Below are positions 42,065-50,891 of a stretch of 64,000 nt of DNA, in pieces (position 1 is the stretch's first letter; every line of letters starts with the position of its first letter). The notes under the pieces were generated by a model that saw only the letters and a list, made by a program, of their open reading frames with translations, ran no database searches and was not told the origin of the DNA. Source of the DNA: Aliiruegeria sabulilitoris (GTDB lineage: Bacteria; Pseudomonadota; Alphaproteobacteria; Rhodobacterales; Rhodobacteraceae); contig NZ_LOAS01000008.1 of assembly GCF_001558155.1 (NCBI RefSeq), positions 124,001-188,000 of the forward strand, in the 5' to 3' direction. The position numbers and the translations under genes are program-made.

Positions 42065-42508
42065 ATGACATCGCAATTCCTTAAATCTATTCGTTTGACA
42101 ATTCCCTGCCTTCTGCTCGGATTGCTCGCCCCCGTTGGCGCTGTCGAAGCGCAGCAGGGACGGCTCGGAGTGGAGTTGAACAAGTTCGAACCGGCGGAGA
42201 GCGGCGGTTGCCGTACCTTCTTCCTGTTCCGCAACCAGGCCGGAATGACGCTTGAAGCCTTCGAGATGTCGTTGGCCGTGCTGGATAAAAGAGGCGTTAT
42301 CGACCAGCTTCTGAGCATCGACGCGGCGCCGCTGCCGATTGCGCGCACGACGCTGAAGTTGTTCGAGATCCCCGACATCGCCTGCGACAACATCTCGGAG
42401 ATCCTGCTGCACGAGATGACGGCCTGCACGCCGCAGAACGCCGAGCCGATGGACTGCTTCGAGATCATGGACCTGTCGTCGAAGGCGTCGGCCGGCTTCG
42501 TGAAGTAA
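42065..42508 (+). CDS. Small periplasmic protein of the ExbBD operon
   Basis: 147 residues from ATG 42065, preceded by AAAGGGTGG; the frame extends upstream into the allophanate hydrolase relic, which is fortuitous. A signal peptide (about 1-30, TIPCLLLGLLAPVGAVEAQQ) is followed by a small beta-rich domain with paired cysteines (GGCRTFFLFRNQAG and IPDIAC, MTACTPQ, MDCFEI). Four cysteines could form two disulfides in the periplasm. No named family is recognised. It lies four bases before exbB and starts the operon. Confidence 0.7.
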   Translation: MTSQFLKSIRLTIPCLLLGLLAPVGAVEAQQGRLGVELNKFEPAESGGCRTFFLFRNQAGMTLEAFEMSLAVLDKRGVIDQLLSIDAAPLPIARTTLKLFEIPDIACDNISEILLHEMTACTPQNAEPMDCFEIMDLSSKASAGFVK

Positions 42509-42511
42509 GCC

Positions 42512-43150
42512 ATGGAACAGATGGTATCGACGCTCACGCGCGGCGGCCCCGTCATCGGGGTGCTCGCGGTGCTGTCGCTGATTTCCGTGACCCTGATCGT
42601 CGTCAAGCTGCTGGACATGCGCGGCGCGCTTGGCGGGCAATCGGGCCGCGATGCTGCTTATGACGCGTGGCGAAAAGGCGACCGTAGCTCCGCGCTCAAA
42701 GCGGTCGAGGCCGGGAAGTCGCCTCTGGACCGGATCCTGAGCGCAGCCATGAGCGGCCTCATTGCCGGCCGCCGCCGTTCCGCGCTCACCGAGGAGCTTG
42801 AATGGCGCGGCAATCTGGAGCTGGACCGGCTCTCGCGCCACATTCGCACGCTGGAGTTGGTCGGCATGATCAGCCCACTGCTCGGGTTGCTGGGAACGGT
42901 GTTGGGCATGATCGCGGCCTTTCAGGAGCTTGCACTTGCCGAAGGTGCGGCCAATGCCTCGCTGCTCGCGGGCGGCATCTGGCAGGCGCTGCTGACTACC
43001 GCTGCGGGGCTCGTCGTGGCCATTCCGTCGGCCGTTTCGGCCAGCCTGCTGGGCACGCGGGTCGACCGCATCGGCGTTGCCATGGAAACGGCCGTGGGCC
43101 GGCTGATGACGCTGGAAGACGCCGACGGAGAAGCCACCGAGGAGGCATAG
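42512..43150 (+). CDS. MotA/TolQ/ExbB proton channel family protein
   Basis: 212 residues and three membrane helices: GPVIGVLAVLSLISVTLIVV near the start, VGMISPLLGLLGTVLGMIAAF in the middle and ALLTTAAGLVVAIPSAVSASLLG near the end. The second and third are the hallmarks of ExbB/TolQ. With the two ExbD-like proteins downstream it forms an inner-membrane proton-driven motor. The protein is read directly after the small periplasmic protein gene. Confidence 0.9.
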   Translation: MEQMVSTLTRGGPVIGVLAVLSLISVTLIVVKLLDMRGALGGQSGRDAAYDAWRKGDRSSALKAVEAGKSPLDRILSAAMSGLIAGRRRSALTEELEWRGNLELDRLSRHIRTLELVGMISPLLGLLGTVLGMIAAFQELALAEGAANASLLAGGIWQALLTTAAGLVVAIPSAVSASLLGTRVDRIGVAMETAVGRLMTLEDADGEATEEA

Positions 43151-43159
43151 GGGGGCGCC

Positions 43160-43582
43160 ATGAAACTGCGACAGGCCAACTCCGACAACGCCCCGATCCC
43201 GCTCGTGCCGATGATCGATGTGCTGATGATCATGCTCGTCTTCTTCATGGTCACGTCGAGCTATCTGAACCTGCGGATGATCCCCTTCACGCAAAGCGAG
43301 GCGGCCAGCCCGTCAGCCCCGGCCATAGCGGCGGCGGGACCGTCCGACACGGTGCTTCTGCGGCTCGATTCCGACGGCACGGTGCGCCTGCACGGGGCTC
43401 CGGTAGAGCGCGGACAGCTGGTCGAGATGCTGCGGCAACGGCTCACGACAATGCCAAATCTCAATGTTGTCCTGCTGCCGTCGGGACATGCGAGCGCGCA
43501 GGAACTCGTCTCCCTGCTCGACGCGACCACGGCGGCGGGTGTCACCCGGATGCGCCTCGTGCGGCTGGAGACAGCGCGATGA
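43160..43582 (+). CDS. ExbD/TolR family protein, first copy
   Basis: 140 residues. One N-terminal membrane helix with the essential aspartate (VPMIDVLMIMLVFFMVTSS) and a periplasmic ExbD/TolR domain ending in MRLVRLETAR. It would sit inside the ExbB pentamer. Its stop overlaps the start of a second ExbD-like gene (ATGA at 43579-43582). Confidence 0.88.
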   Translation: MKLRQANSDNAPIPLVPMIDVLMIMLVFFMVTSSYLNLRMIPFTQSEAASPSAPAIAAAGPSDTVLLRLDSDGTVRLHGAPVERGQLVEMLRQRLTTMPNLNVVLLPSGHASAQELVSLLDATTAAGVTRMRLVRLETAR

Positions 43583-43983
43583 ACCTTGCCCGCCGCAAAC
43601 GTCGCCAGCACCCCGAGCCGATCATCGCGCTGATCGATGTCGTGTTCTTCCTGCTGGTCTTCTCGATGCTGGTCGGGCGGATGGATGCCACGGCGCCGTT
43701 CCGGGTCATGCCAGCGAGTTCGGAGTCTGGCGCGACAATGCCGGGTGGGGGCGAAACCGTGGCGATCTCGCAAGACGGTACGCTGGCGCTGAACGGGCGG
43801 GAAATCGGCGAGGAGGAGCTTCTCTCCGCGCTGGCAACCGTCCTGACCCGGATGCCCGACCGGCTGATCCGCATCAACGCGCATCGCGGCGCGGAGCTGC
43901 GCCTGTATCTACCGCTGGTCGCGGAAATCGAAGGGCTCGGCGCAAAGGACATCGTGCTCGTCGTGACGCCGGAAGGGCCGTGA
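43579..43983 (+). CDS. ExbD/TolR family protein, second copy
   Basis: 134 residues from the overlapping ATG at 43579. One membrane helix with an aspartate (PIIALIDVVFFLLVFSMLVG) and a periplasmic ExbD-type domain ending in AKDIVLVVTPEG. Two different ExbD proteins in one operon suggest a heterodimer inside the ExbB ring. Its stop overlaps the next start (TGATG). Confidence 0.85.
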   Translation: MNLARRKRRQHPEPIIALIDVVFFLLVFSMLVGRMDATAPFRVMPASSESGATMPGGGETVAISQDGTLALNGREIGEEELLSALATVLTRMPDRLIRINAHRGAELRLYLPLVAEIEGLGAKDIVLVVTPEGP

Positions 43984-45938
43984 TGGCGCGGCCGGCCAAA
44001 TGGGCGCTGGCTTGCGTGGCCTCGGTCGCGCTGCATGCCGCTGCGTTGACCGTGCTGGCCGTAATGATGCAACCGCGGCCAACGCCGCAGCAGAAGCCCG
44101 TTTCAACCGAGCTGAGCCTCGCCGCGGAAACCGTCCGCCATTCCCGTCCCGATGCGCAACAGGCCGACGCGCGCCCCCTGCCCGGCCAGCAAGGCACGGC
44201 GACGCCGCTTGCACAGGACGCGCCTCGGCGCACATCCGCCGCGACGGTGACACCACCGACGACGACACTCGCCGGGGCGGTGGCTGTGGGCTCCGCGCTC
44301 TCCGCCACCGCCCCCGCGCCCGAGACGGCCGCGCCGCGCCCGGCCAGCGGCGCCACAGTGGCCCAGCTTGCGCCCGACACGACCCCGGTGACGCAAAGCG
44401 CGCGGCCGGCGCAAGCCGCGCAGGCGGTCGCGGCCCGTCCGGACACCGCCATGGCGGAGCTGCAACCGGCAATAGGACGGGCCCCGGCCGCGCGTCCCGA
44501 TACGACGGCACTTGCCAGCGACAACGCCGAGCCGACGCCCGTCAAACCGGATCGCCCCGACACCGCGCGCCTCGCCGCGCAACTGGCCGAAGCGAATTCG
44601 ATGCCGGCAGAGCCCGCAGACGCCACGGCGACCCAAACCCTTCGCCCCGACAGGAAGCCCGTCGAACAGACACCGGCGGATGTCAGCGACGCACCCGTGG
44701 TTCTGGCCAGCTTTGCCGCCGCAGCGCCCATCAAGGCCAGTGCACAGGCGATCCGCCCGAATCCGGACAAGATCGAGACGGCGCCGATCGTGCTTGCAAG
44801 CCTGCCGGAAACGCCTCCGCTCTCCACGTTGCCCACGCCGCAAGGCGCGCGCCCCGCACCCGTCGCGATGGACAGCCTTGCCCAAGCAGCGCCAGTCGAT
44901 GCCAGCGCACAAGCGATCCGAACGGATCCCGACAGCATCGAGAACGCGCCAGTCCTGCTTGCCAGCCTGCCCGAAACGCCCAGCCTGTCCACGCTGTCGA
45001 CACCGCAAGGTCCACCCTCCGCGTCGGTCGCGCCGGACATTCCCGTGGGCCGCCAAAGCCGCCCCGACGCCGCTCTCCTGCCCGATACCCCCACCGCCGA
45101 GGCCGCCACGCGGATGTCGGCCTCGCTGGCTTGGGCCGTGGGCGATATCAGCGTCGCCGATCCGGTCTCGGTCGCGGCGATCCAGGCATTCATGCAACCA
45201 TCCGACCCCACTGGCTCCGAGGACTCGCCCGTGCGCGACGGGCTGGCCGCGCTGCTCACCGGCATTCCCTGCGCGCGGCTGCAAACGGAATTCGACGCCG
45301 AGACCGGCAAGTTGGAGTTGCGTGGCCACGTACCGGAAGACGCGCTGCGAACACCGCTTCTGACCGCAATCCAGGCGCATATCGGCACCGATATCCCGGT
45401 GACAGACGCCTTGCAGATCCTGCCCCGCCCGCAATGCGGCGCGCTCACGGGCATTGCCAACCTGGGCCTGCCGCAATCGGATGACCAACGCACGAACCCG
45501 CGCATTGTCGGCCCCAATGCCTTCGTGCGCGAGTTCCGCTTTCAGGAGGGCGACCGCCTCAGGCTCGACCTGACGGCGCCCGATTACGACGCCTACGTCT
45601 ATATCGACTATTTCGATGCCGATGGCAGCGTGCTGCATCTGCAACCCAACGAGATCGTGCCGCTGGAAAAATCACCGGCCAAGACGGCCTTGTTATCGGG
45701 GGTCGAGAACGACGGAAGACCGGCGCTGAACCTGACCATCGCGCCGCCCTTCGGCCAGGAAATCGTGGTCGCCTTTGCCTCCTCGGCGCCCCTCTACGAC
45801 GGGCTGCGCCCATTGGTGGAACCGTCGGAGGCCTATATCGCCTTCCTTTCGGAACGCGTCGAACAGGTCCGGCAGGACACGCCGGGCTTCAAGGGCGAAT
45901 GGGTCTATTTCTTCATCGCCACCGCGCCCGCCCAGTAA
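43983..45938 (+). CDS. TonB/TolA-like energy transducer with DUF4384-like C-terminal domain
   Basis: 651 residues from ATG 43983. One N-terminal membrane helix with an S-x3-H pattern (ACVASVALHAAALTVLAVMM) as in TonB/TolA. A very long Pro/Ala/Thr-rich periplasmic spacer (about 40-390) contains two 55-residue repeats (codons 243-352). A small domain (about 405-500) has a BON-like look (LQTEFDAETGKLELRGHVPED). The C-terminus (about 514-645, FRFQEGDRLRLDLTAPDYDAYVYI, then FDADGSVLHLQPNE) is a DUF4384-like domain in place of a canonical TonB end. DUF4384 often accompanies caspase-like or secreted regulatory proteins. The outer-membrane partner is unknown. Confidence 0.8.
   Translation: MARPAKWALACVASVALHAAALTVLAVMMQPRPTPQQKPVSTELSLAAETVRHSRPDAQQADARPLPGQQGTATPLAQDAPRRTSAATVTPPTTTLAGAVAVGSALSATAPAPETAAPRPASGATVAQLAPDTTPVTQSARPAQAAQAVAARPDTAMAELQPAIGRAPAARPDTTALASDNAEPTPVKPDRPDTARLAAQLAEANSMPAEPADATATQTLRPDRKPVEQTPADVSDAPVVLASFAAAAPIKASAQAIRPNPDKIETAPIVLASLPETPPLSTLPTPQGARPAPVAMDSLAQAAPVDASAQAIRTDPDSIENAPVLLASLPETPSLSTLSTPQGPPSASVAPDIPVGRQSRPDAALLPDTPTAEAATRMSASLAWAVGDISVADPVSVAAIQAFMQPSDPTGSEDSPVRDGLAALLTGIPCARLQTEFDAETGKLELRGHVPEDALRTPLLTAIQAHIGTDIPVTDALQILPRPQCGALTGIANLGLPQSDDQRTNPRIVGPNAFVREFRFQEGDRLRLDLTAPDYDAYVYIDYFDADGSVLHLQPNEIVPLEKSPAKTALLSGVENDGRPALNLTIAPPFGQEIVVAFASSAPLYDGLRPLVEPSEAYIAFLSERVEQVRQDTPGFKGEWVYFFIATAPAQ
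44709..45038 (+). repeat. Two tandem 165-bp coding repeats in the TonB-like gene
   Basis: Codons 243-297 and 298-352 encode two similar 55-residue units (SFAAAAPIKASAQAIRPNPD and SLAQAAPVDASAQAIRTDPD, each running on to LASLPETP and TPQG). Tandem duplication has lengthened the periplasmic spacer. Confidence 0.8.
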
Positions 45939-45966
45939 TGGCGCGCGCGTCAGCGGCGAGGCGCTC

Positions 45967-47181
45967 TTATGTCACCGCCTTGCGGCGCCGGAACAGCGGC
46001 TGGATCAGGCGGCGATAGCTAAGCGCGAGCCCGGTATAGACCATGAAGACACTTGCCAGCGAGGCGAGCCCTGCAATGGTTTGCCCGATCACGCCATAGA
46101 CCTCGCCGGTATGCACGAAACGCAGCCACATCCGGGCCTGCGCGCCCGGCGAACGGTCCGCAAGGCCGGCGGTCTTCACGACCTCGCCGGTTTCCAGCGA
46201 CACAGTGAGCGTCTCCTGCCGGGAAAGCTGTTTGCCCGTGCCGGTATCGACAATCGCCGTAGTCTCGGTCGCGCCGGCATGCTTCGGCAGATCCAGCGTA
46301 ATCCGGTTCCAGTCGGGGTCATACGCCTCGGCCGTCTCCAGCACCGCCTGCAAGGCCAGGCTTCCGGGGGCAAGCGCGAGCGCCCCGCCCTCGGACTCGT
46401 GGTCCTCATGTCCGCCGCCTCCGCCGAGACGCCCCATACCCAGTCCGCGACCGCCGCCCTTGCCCTGACCCTGACCCTGACCGCCCGAAGCGCCGCGCAT
46501 CGCCGGTTGTTCGCCATAGGCGGCGAAGACGAGGTTGGACGCCCAGTCATAGGAGATCACCACGCCGGACAGGATGATCAGGAAAAGCGGAATGGCCGCC
46601 CAGAAGCCAAAGACATGATGCCAGGCGAAATCGCGGGCCTTGGCATTCGGATAGCTTCGCCGGAACAGCATCTTCGTCTTGAGCATGCCCCATTTCCAGA
46701 TCCTCGGCAGCCAGAGGTAAGCCCCCGAAAGCAGAAGGAAGCCGAAGAAGAGATTGGCCGCGCCGACCAGCGCCGCGCCGGTCTCGCTGCGCCCGGAGAA
46801 AGAAAGCCAGCGGTGCAGCGAGGTGACCGTAGCAAAGAACTCCTGCGTTGCCGTCTTGTTGGATGCGAGCAGTTCCCCAGTATAGGGATCGAGAAAGGCC
46901 TTGTCGCTGCGCCCACTGGCGGCAATGACCGCCGCTTGCGCGTCATTCTCGAAAATAAGCGCGGAAGCGGCGCCGCCGGTCTCGATCAGGGCGGCTTCGG
47001 CGAGCCTGTCGGCAGGCAACGGCTCTCCTGCGGCGCTCACATTCAGGCCGCTTTCCGCCCATCGGGTGATTTGAACCTCGTAGGTAAGCAGCACGCCGGT
47101 AATAGCGAGCATCAGGATCACGAGACCGGCGCCGATGCCGGCAACGAGATGGCTCCAGAACAGGATCTTGCGAAATGACAT
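45967..47181 (-). CDS. PepSY-associated transmembrane protein (iron-regulated type)
   Basis: 404 residues with four membrane helices: LVAGIGAGLVILMLAITGVLLTY near the start, GAANLFFGFLLLSGAYLWLP, HHVFGFWAAIPLFLIILSGVVISY and a last one IAGLASLASVFMVYTGLALSY. HRWLSFSG and WHHVFGF supply histidines typical of the PiuB/PepSY_TM family, often linked to siderophore-iron reduction. A glycine/histidine-rich loop lies at about 225-265. It converges with the TonB-like operon, whose stop is 29 bp away, so a TonB-linked iron role for both is possible. Confidence 0.85.
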   Translation of the reverse strand: MSFRKILFWSHLVAGIGAGLVILMLAITGVLLTYEVQITRWAESGLNVSAAGEPLPADRLAEAALIETGGAASALIFENDAQAAVIAASGRSDKAFLDPYTGELLASNKTATQEFFATVTSLHRWLSFSGRSETGAALVGAANLFFGFLLLSGAYLWLPRIWKWGMLKTKMLFRRSYPNAKARDFAWHHVFGFWAAIPLFLIILSGVVISYDWASNLVFAAYGEQPAMRGASGGQGQGQGKGGGRGLGMGRLGGGGGHEDHESEGGALALAPGSLALQAVLETAEAYDPDWNRITLDLPKHAGATETTAIVDTGTGKQLSRQETLTVSLETGEVVKTAGLADRSPGAQARMWLRFVHTGEVYGVIGQTIAGLASLASVFMVYTGLALSYRRLIQPLFRRRKAVT

Positions 47182-47460
47182 GGCATGTCCTCGTTATAAA
47201 CGGCCGTTGTCCGTTGAACGCGCATCGAAACTACTTCCGTCGCGACCAGACAAAATAACTGCGCCCTTGCCAGACCTGCCAGACTCACCGCGAACCGGTC
47301 GCCGTTTCGCACAAACGCAAGTAACCGCCGCAAGATTTCATGCAAATCCCGGGCTCGGCGCTTGACCTGCCCCGCGCCACGCGGGTTTGATACGCGCCAG
47401 GGACCGTTGGCGCATGAGGCGTTGGGTCATTTCCTTTCCAGGCAGGTTGCCCGAGACCCC

Positions 47461-48525
47461 ATGAACCCGCTCACCCACGAACCCCACATGTTTGGCCCCC
47501 TCTTCACCGATGAGACGATATCGGCGGCGTTTTCCTCGGCCCGCTTCCTGTCCCATTTTTCCGCCTTCGAGCGGGCGCTGGCGCAAGCGCTTGGCGAGGC
47601 CCGCGTGGTGTCACCCAAGGTCTCGGCAGCCGCCGTCGCCGCCATCGACAGCTTTGTCCCGGATCTCGAAGCGATCCGCGCCAAGGTGCTGACCGACGGC
47701 GTGCCCGCGCCCGAATATGCCCGCCAACTCAAGGCCCATGCCGGCCCCGACTGCCTCGCCGCGATCCATGCCGGCGCCACCAGCCAGGACCTTGTCGACA
47801 CCGCGACCGTCTTGGCCCTGCGGGAGGTCACCGAGGAACTTGGCCAACGGCTGCACGCAACCCTCGCGGCGCTGGACAAGCTGGACAGCACGTTCGGCAA
47901 GGTGGAGATGATGGGCCGCACCCGCATGCAGGCCGCGCTGCCGATCACGGTCTCCGACCGCATTGCCGGCTGGAAGATGCCGCTTGCCACGCATCTGGAA
48001 CGGCTGGAGGAGATCCGCCCCCGGATAGAACAGCTGCAATTCGGCGGCGCGGTCGGCAACCGCGCGGCCACCGGCACGGCGCAGGAAGCGGTCGCGGCAC
48101 ATATGGCCGGGGCGCTTGGCCTGAACAACCCGCCCCGCGCCTGGCACGCGATGCGCGACGGCATGGCCGAATATGCCGGCTGGCTGTCGCTGGTGACGGG
48201 CACATTGGGCAAGATGGGGCAGGATCTCTGCCTCATGGCCCAGCAGGGCGTGGACGAACTACGCCTCTCGAGCGGAGGGTCGAGTTCCGCCATGCCGCAC
48301 AAGCAGAACCCCGTTCTGGCCGAAATGCTGGTGACGCTGGCGCGCTACAACGCCGTGCAGCTTGGCGGTATGCACCAGGCGCTGCTGCACGAACAGGAAC
48401 GCTCCGGCGCCGCCTGGACGCTGGAATGGATGATCCTGCCCGCCATGGCCGGTGCGACCGGCAAGGCTTTGCTGTTGGCGCAGGATCTGCTTGGAAAGAT
48501 AGAGCGGTTGGGTCCGGCCCGATAG
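47461..48525 (+). CDS. pcaB: 3-carboxy-cis,cis-muconate cycloisomerase
   Basis: 354 residues from ATG 47461 (ATG 47488 is an alternative). The fumarase/aspartase superfamily signature is SSGGSSSAMPHKQNPVLAEM, with GATSQDLVDTATVLALREV and TRMQAALPITVSDRIAGW upstream. The enzyme lactonises 3-carboxymuconate in the protocatechuate branch. It is about 100 residues shorter than the long PcaB forms, as in other Rhodobacteraceae. It is on the opposite strand from the other pca genes and converges with the BKACE gene. Confidence 0.88.
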   Translation: MNPLTHEPHMFGPLFTDETISAAFSSARFLSHFSAFERALAQALGEARVVSPKVSAAAVAAIDSFVPDLEAIRAKVLTDGVPAPEYARQLKAHAGPDCLAAIHAGATSQDLVDTATVLALREVTEELGQRLHATLAALDKLDSTFGKVEMMGRTRMQAALPITVSDRIAGWKMPLATHLERLEEIRPRIEQLQFGGAVGNRAATGTAQEAVAAHMAGALGLNNPPRAWHAMRDGMAEYAGWLSLVTGTLGKMGQDLCLMAQQGVDELRLSSGGSSSAMPHKQNPVLAEMLVTLARYNAVQLGGMHQALLHEQERSGAAWTLEWMILPAMAGATGKALLLAQDLLGKIERLGPAR

Positions 48526-48556
48526 GCACCAGTCCCATTAGCAAATAGCGCTGCGT

Positions 48557-49393
48557 TCAGACGCCTGCAGGTCTCAGCCCAAGGATCTCGCGCGCCTGTG
48601 CCGGCGTCGCCACGGGGCGCTCGTATTTCTCGCAAAGCTCCGCTGCCCGTTGGATAAGGGCGGCATTGGAGGGAGCCAACCGGTCGCGGTCAAGCCGGAC
48701 ATTGTCCTCCAGCCCAGCCCGGGTATGACCACCCGCGGCAATCGCCCATTCATTGACCGTAAGTTGCGCCGCGCCAATCCCGGCGGCACACCATTCCCCC
48801 TCCGGCGCGCGCGTCTTCATCACGTGCACGTAGAAATCGAAGACCTCCCGGTCCACCGGCATGGCGTTCTTCACCCCCATGACGAACTGGACATAGAGCT
48901 TGCCAAATAGCTCCCCCGCCCGATGCATGCGGATCGCCTGCAGGAGATGGCTCAGGTCGAACGCCTCCACCTCCGGGGTGATCTCGTAGCTGCGCATCTC
49001 CCCGGCCAGCCACGCCACCAAATCGGGTGGGTTCTCGTAAACACGGGTCGGGAAGTTGTTCGAGCCCACCGAAAGCGATGCCATGTCCGGCCGCAGCGAA
49101 AGCATGCCGCCACGCGCCTGCCCCGCCCCGGATCGCCCGCCGGTGGAGAATTGCACGATCACGCCGGGGCAATGCGCCTCCAACCCTTCCTTGAGACGGG
49201 CAAATTTCTCCGGATCGCTGGAGGGCGTCTCATCCTCATTACGCACATGGGCGTGAATGATCGACGCGCCCGCCTCGAACGCCTCGTGGCTGCTTTCGAC
49301 CTGCTCGGCAATCGTAATCGGCACCGCCGGGTTGTTGGCCTTCGTCGGCAACGATCCGGTGATGGCACAACACAGGATACAGGGCCTGCTCAT
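48557..49393 (-). CDS. Beta-keto acid cleavage enzyme (BKACE, DUF849)
   Basis: 278 residues from ATG 49393. CCAITGSLPT, GASIIHAHVRNEDETPS, VQFSTGGRSG and NEWAIAAGGHTRAGLEDN give the zinc histidines and fold of BKACE enzymes, which condense a beta-keto acid with acetyl-CoA to give acetoacetate and a CoA ester. At the end of the pca genes it could cleave beta-ketoadipate, an alternative to the PcaIJ/PcaF route, none of which is in the window. This use is inference from position. Confidence 0.85.
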   Translation of the reverse strand: MSRPCILCCAITGSLPTKANNPAVPITIAEQVESSHEAFEAGASIIHAHVRNEDETPSSDPEKFARLKEGLEAHCPGVIVQFSTGGRSGAGQARGGMLSLRPDMASLSVGSNNFPTRVYENPPDLVAWLAGEMRSYEITPEVEAFDLSHLLQAIRMHRAGELFGKLYVQFVMGVKNAMPVDREVFDFYVHVMKTRAPEGEWCAAGIGAAQLTVNEWAIAAGGHTRAGLEDNVRLDRDRLAPSNAALIQRAAELCEKYERPVATPAQAREILGLRPAGV

Positions 49394-49463
49394 GTCGAAA
49401 TCCTCATTTGGGGGCGCAGGAACGCCCCCCACGCCTCATCTGTTCAAAAATATCCTGGGGGGA

Positions 49464-49496
49464 GCGCTCGCCAGAGCGCGGGGGGCAAAGCCCCCC
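49464..49496 (-). terminator. Double hairpin after pcaG, roseobacter-type intergenic element
   Basis: GGGGGGC-AAA-GCCCCCC (49480-49496) and GCGCTC-GCCA-GAGCGC (49464-49479) lie side by side. On the minus strand they are followed by CCAGGATATTTTTGAACAGATGA, a string I recall from many roseobacter intergenic regions. It probably separates pcaG from the BKACE gene by partial termination. Confidence 0.55.
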
Positions 49497-49505
49497 TGGC
49501 AAACA

Positions 49506-50126
49506 TCAGATATCGAAGAAGACCGTCTCGTCCTCGCCCTGAATCTTGATGTCGAAACGATAGACGATCTGCCCGTCCCTCTCACCACGCTTGGCGATGA
49601 GCGTCGCCCGGCGGCGCTCCCATTCGATCAGGTTGATCACCGGATCGGCGGCATTGGCCTCCGCCTCGTCCTCGAAATAGACCCGGGTGTTCAGCCCGAT
49701 ATTGATGCCGCGCGCGACGATCCACAGATTGATATGCGGCGCCATCATCTTGCCGTTCCGTCCCATCACCGGGCCGGGCTTCACGGTCTCGAAACCCCAT
49801 TCGCCGGTCTCGAAATCGGTGATCACGCGGCCCCAGCCACGAAACCCCTCCTCGACTGCGCCCGAATGTTCCGAATGGGCGTAGTTGCCGTCGGCATTGG
49901 CCTGCCAGGCCTCCAGCATGACATCCTTGATCGGCGAGCCGATGCCGTCGATGACGATGCCTTCCACGCGAATGCGCTCGCCCTTGGCATTTGGCCCGGC
50001 AATGTCCCACCCCAGTTCCTTGTCGTAAATCTCGAACCCGGCGGCACCGGGCGCGAGCCCGATATGGACGTAAGGCCCAGCCGTCTGGGAGGGCGTTTCC
50101 TTCAGATAATCAAGCTTCTGCACCAT
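49506..50126 (-). CDS. pcaG: Protocatechuate 3,4-dioxygenase alpha subunit
   Basis: 206 residues from ATG 50126, two bases after the pcaH stop. ETPSQTAGPYVHIGL and VMLEAWQANADGNYAHSEH are typical of the alpha subunit, which shares the intradiol dioxygenase fold but lacks the full set of iron ligands. With PcaH it opens the protocatechuate ring to 3-carboxy-cis,cis-muconate. The longer frame upstream overlaps pcaH and is not used. Confidence 0.93.
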   Translation of the reverse strand: MVQKLDYLKETPSQTAGPYVHIGLAPGAAGFEIYDKELGWDIAGPNAKGERIRVEGIVIDGIGSPIKDVMLEAWQANADGNYAHSEHSGAVEEGFRGWGRVITDFETGEWGFETVKPGPVMGRNGKMMAPHINLWIVARGINIGLNTRVYFEDEAEANAADPVINLIEWERRRATLIAKRGERDGQIVYRFDIKIQGEDETVFFDI

Positions 50127-50128
50127 GA

Positions 50129-50857
50129 TCAGTTCCCCTCCAGACGGTTCTCGAACAGCGTCGAGCGACGCCCGCGCAGAACGATGTCGAACTTGTAGGC
50201 CATCGTGTCGAGCGGGATGGTCGCGTTCATGTCGAGCGCGGCGACCAGTTGCCCGCGTGCGGCTTGATCCGGGATCGTGTTCACGATCGGGCATTTCGCG
50301 ATCAGCGGGTCGCCCTCGAAATAGCACTGGGTGATGAGCCGCTGGCTGAAGGAAGTGCCGAAGATCGACAGGTGGATATGCGCCGGACGCCAGTTATTGA
50401 CCCAGTTGCGCCATGGATAGGCGCCGGGCTTGACCGTGCGGAAGAAGTAATAGCCGTCCTGGTCGGTCAACACCCGCCCGCAACCGCCGAAATTCGGGTC
50501 GATCGGGGCGAGATAGGTGTCTTTCTTGTGCCGGTAGCGACCGCCGGCATTGGCCTGCCAGGCCTCGACCAGCGTGTTCGGCACCGGCCGACCATTTTCG
50601 TCCAGAACCCGGCCATGCACGATGATCCGCTCGCCGATGGCGGCCTCGCCCGGCTGGGCGTAGTTGTGGATCATGTCGTTGTCGATCGGGTCGATATCGT
50701 TGTGGCCAAAGGTCGGCCCGGTGATCTCGCTGGCCGATTGCTGAAGGCTCAGCAACGAGTATTCCGGCGAGCGGGTAACGGATGTCTTGTAGTCGGGCGT
50801 CTTCGCGGGCGGGTGCCATTCGCGGTCGCGCTGGTAGAATTCTCCTGGCTGTCTCAT
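50129..50857 (-). CDS. pcaH: Protocatechuate 3,4-dioxygenase beta subunit
   Basis: 242 residues. The non-haem Fe(III) ligands are visible: a tyrosine in GGRYRHKKD, a second in [12 protein letters not shown] and the histidine pair in [22 protein letters not shown] and [11 protein letters not shown] are the classic intradiol dioxygenase signature. It pairs with PcaG, encoded directly downstream. About 34 bp separate it from pcaC. Confidence 0.95.
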   Translation of the reverse strand: MRQPGEFYQRDREWHPPAKTPDYKTSVTRSPEYSLLSLQQSASEITGPTFGHNDIDPIDNDMIHNYAQPGEAAIGERIIVHGRVLDENGRPVPNTLVEAWQANAGGRYRHKKDTYLAPIDPNFGGCGRVLTDQDGYYFFRTVKPGAYPWRNWVNNWRPAHIHLSIFGTSFSQRLITQCYFEGDPLIAKCPIVNTIPDQAARGQLVAALDMNATIPLDTMAYKFDIVLRGRRSTLFENRLEGN

Positions 50858-50891
50858 CTGCTATCTCCTCCCCGAGCCGGAAATCTTCGGC

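Noticed and set aside
41681-43294. 537-codon minus-strand frame over the ExbB/ExbD genes
   Set aside because: Composition rich in Gln/Arg/His typical of antisense to membrane-protein genes; the plus strand has unmistakable ExbB and ExbD helices.
31013-45938. Assignment to a Zorya-type antiphage system because of the MotA/ExbB-like channel
   Set aside because: The channel has short ExbB/ExbD proteins without the long ZorA tail or the ZorB peptidoglycan-binding part, and no ZorC/D/E-like genes are present.
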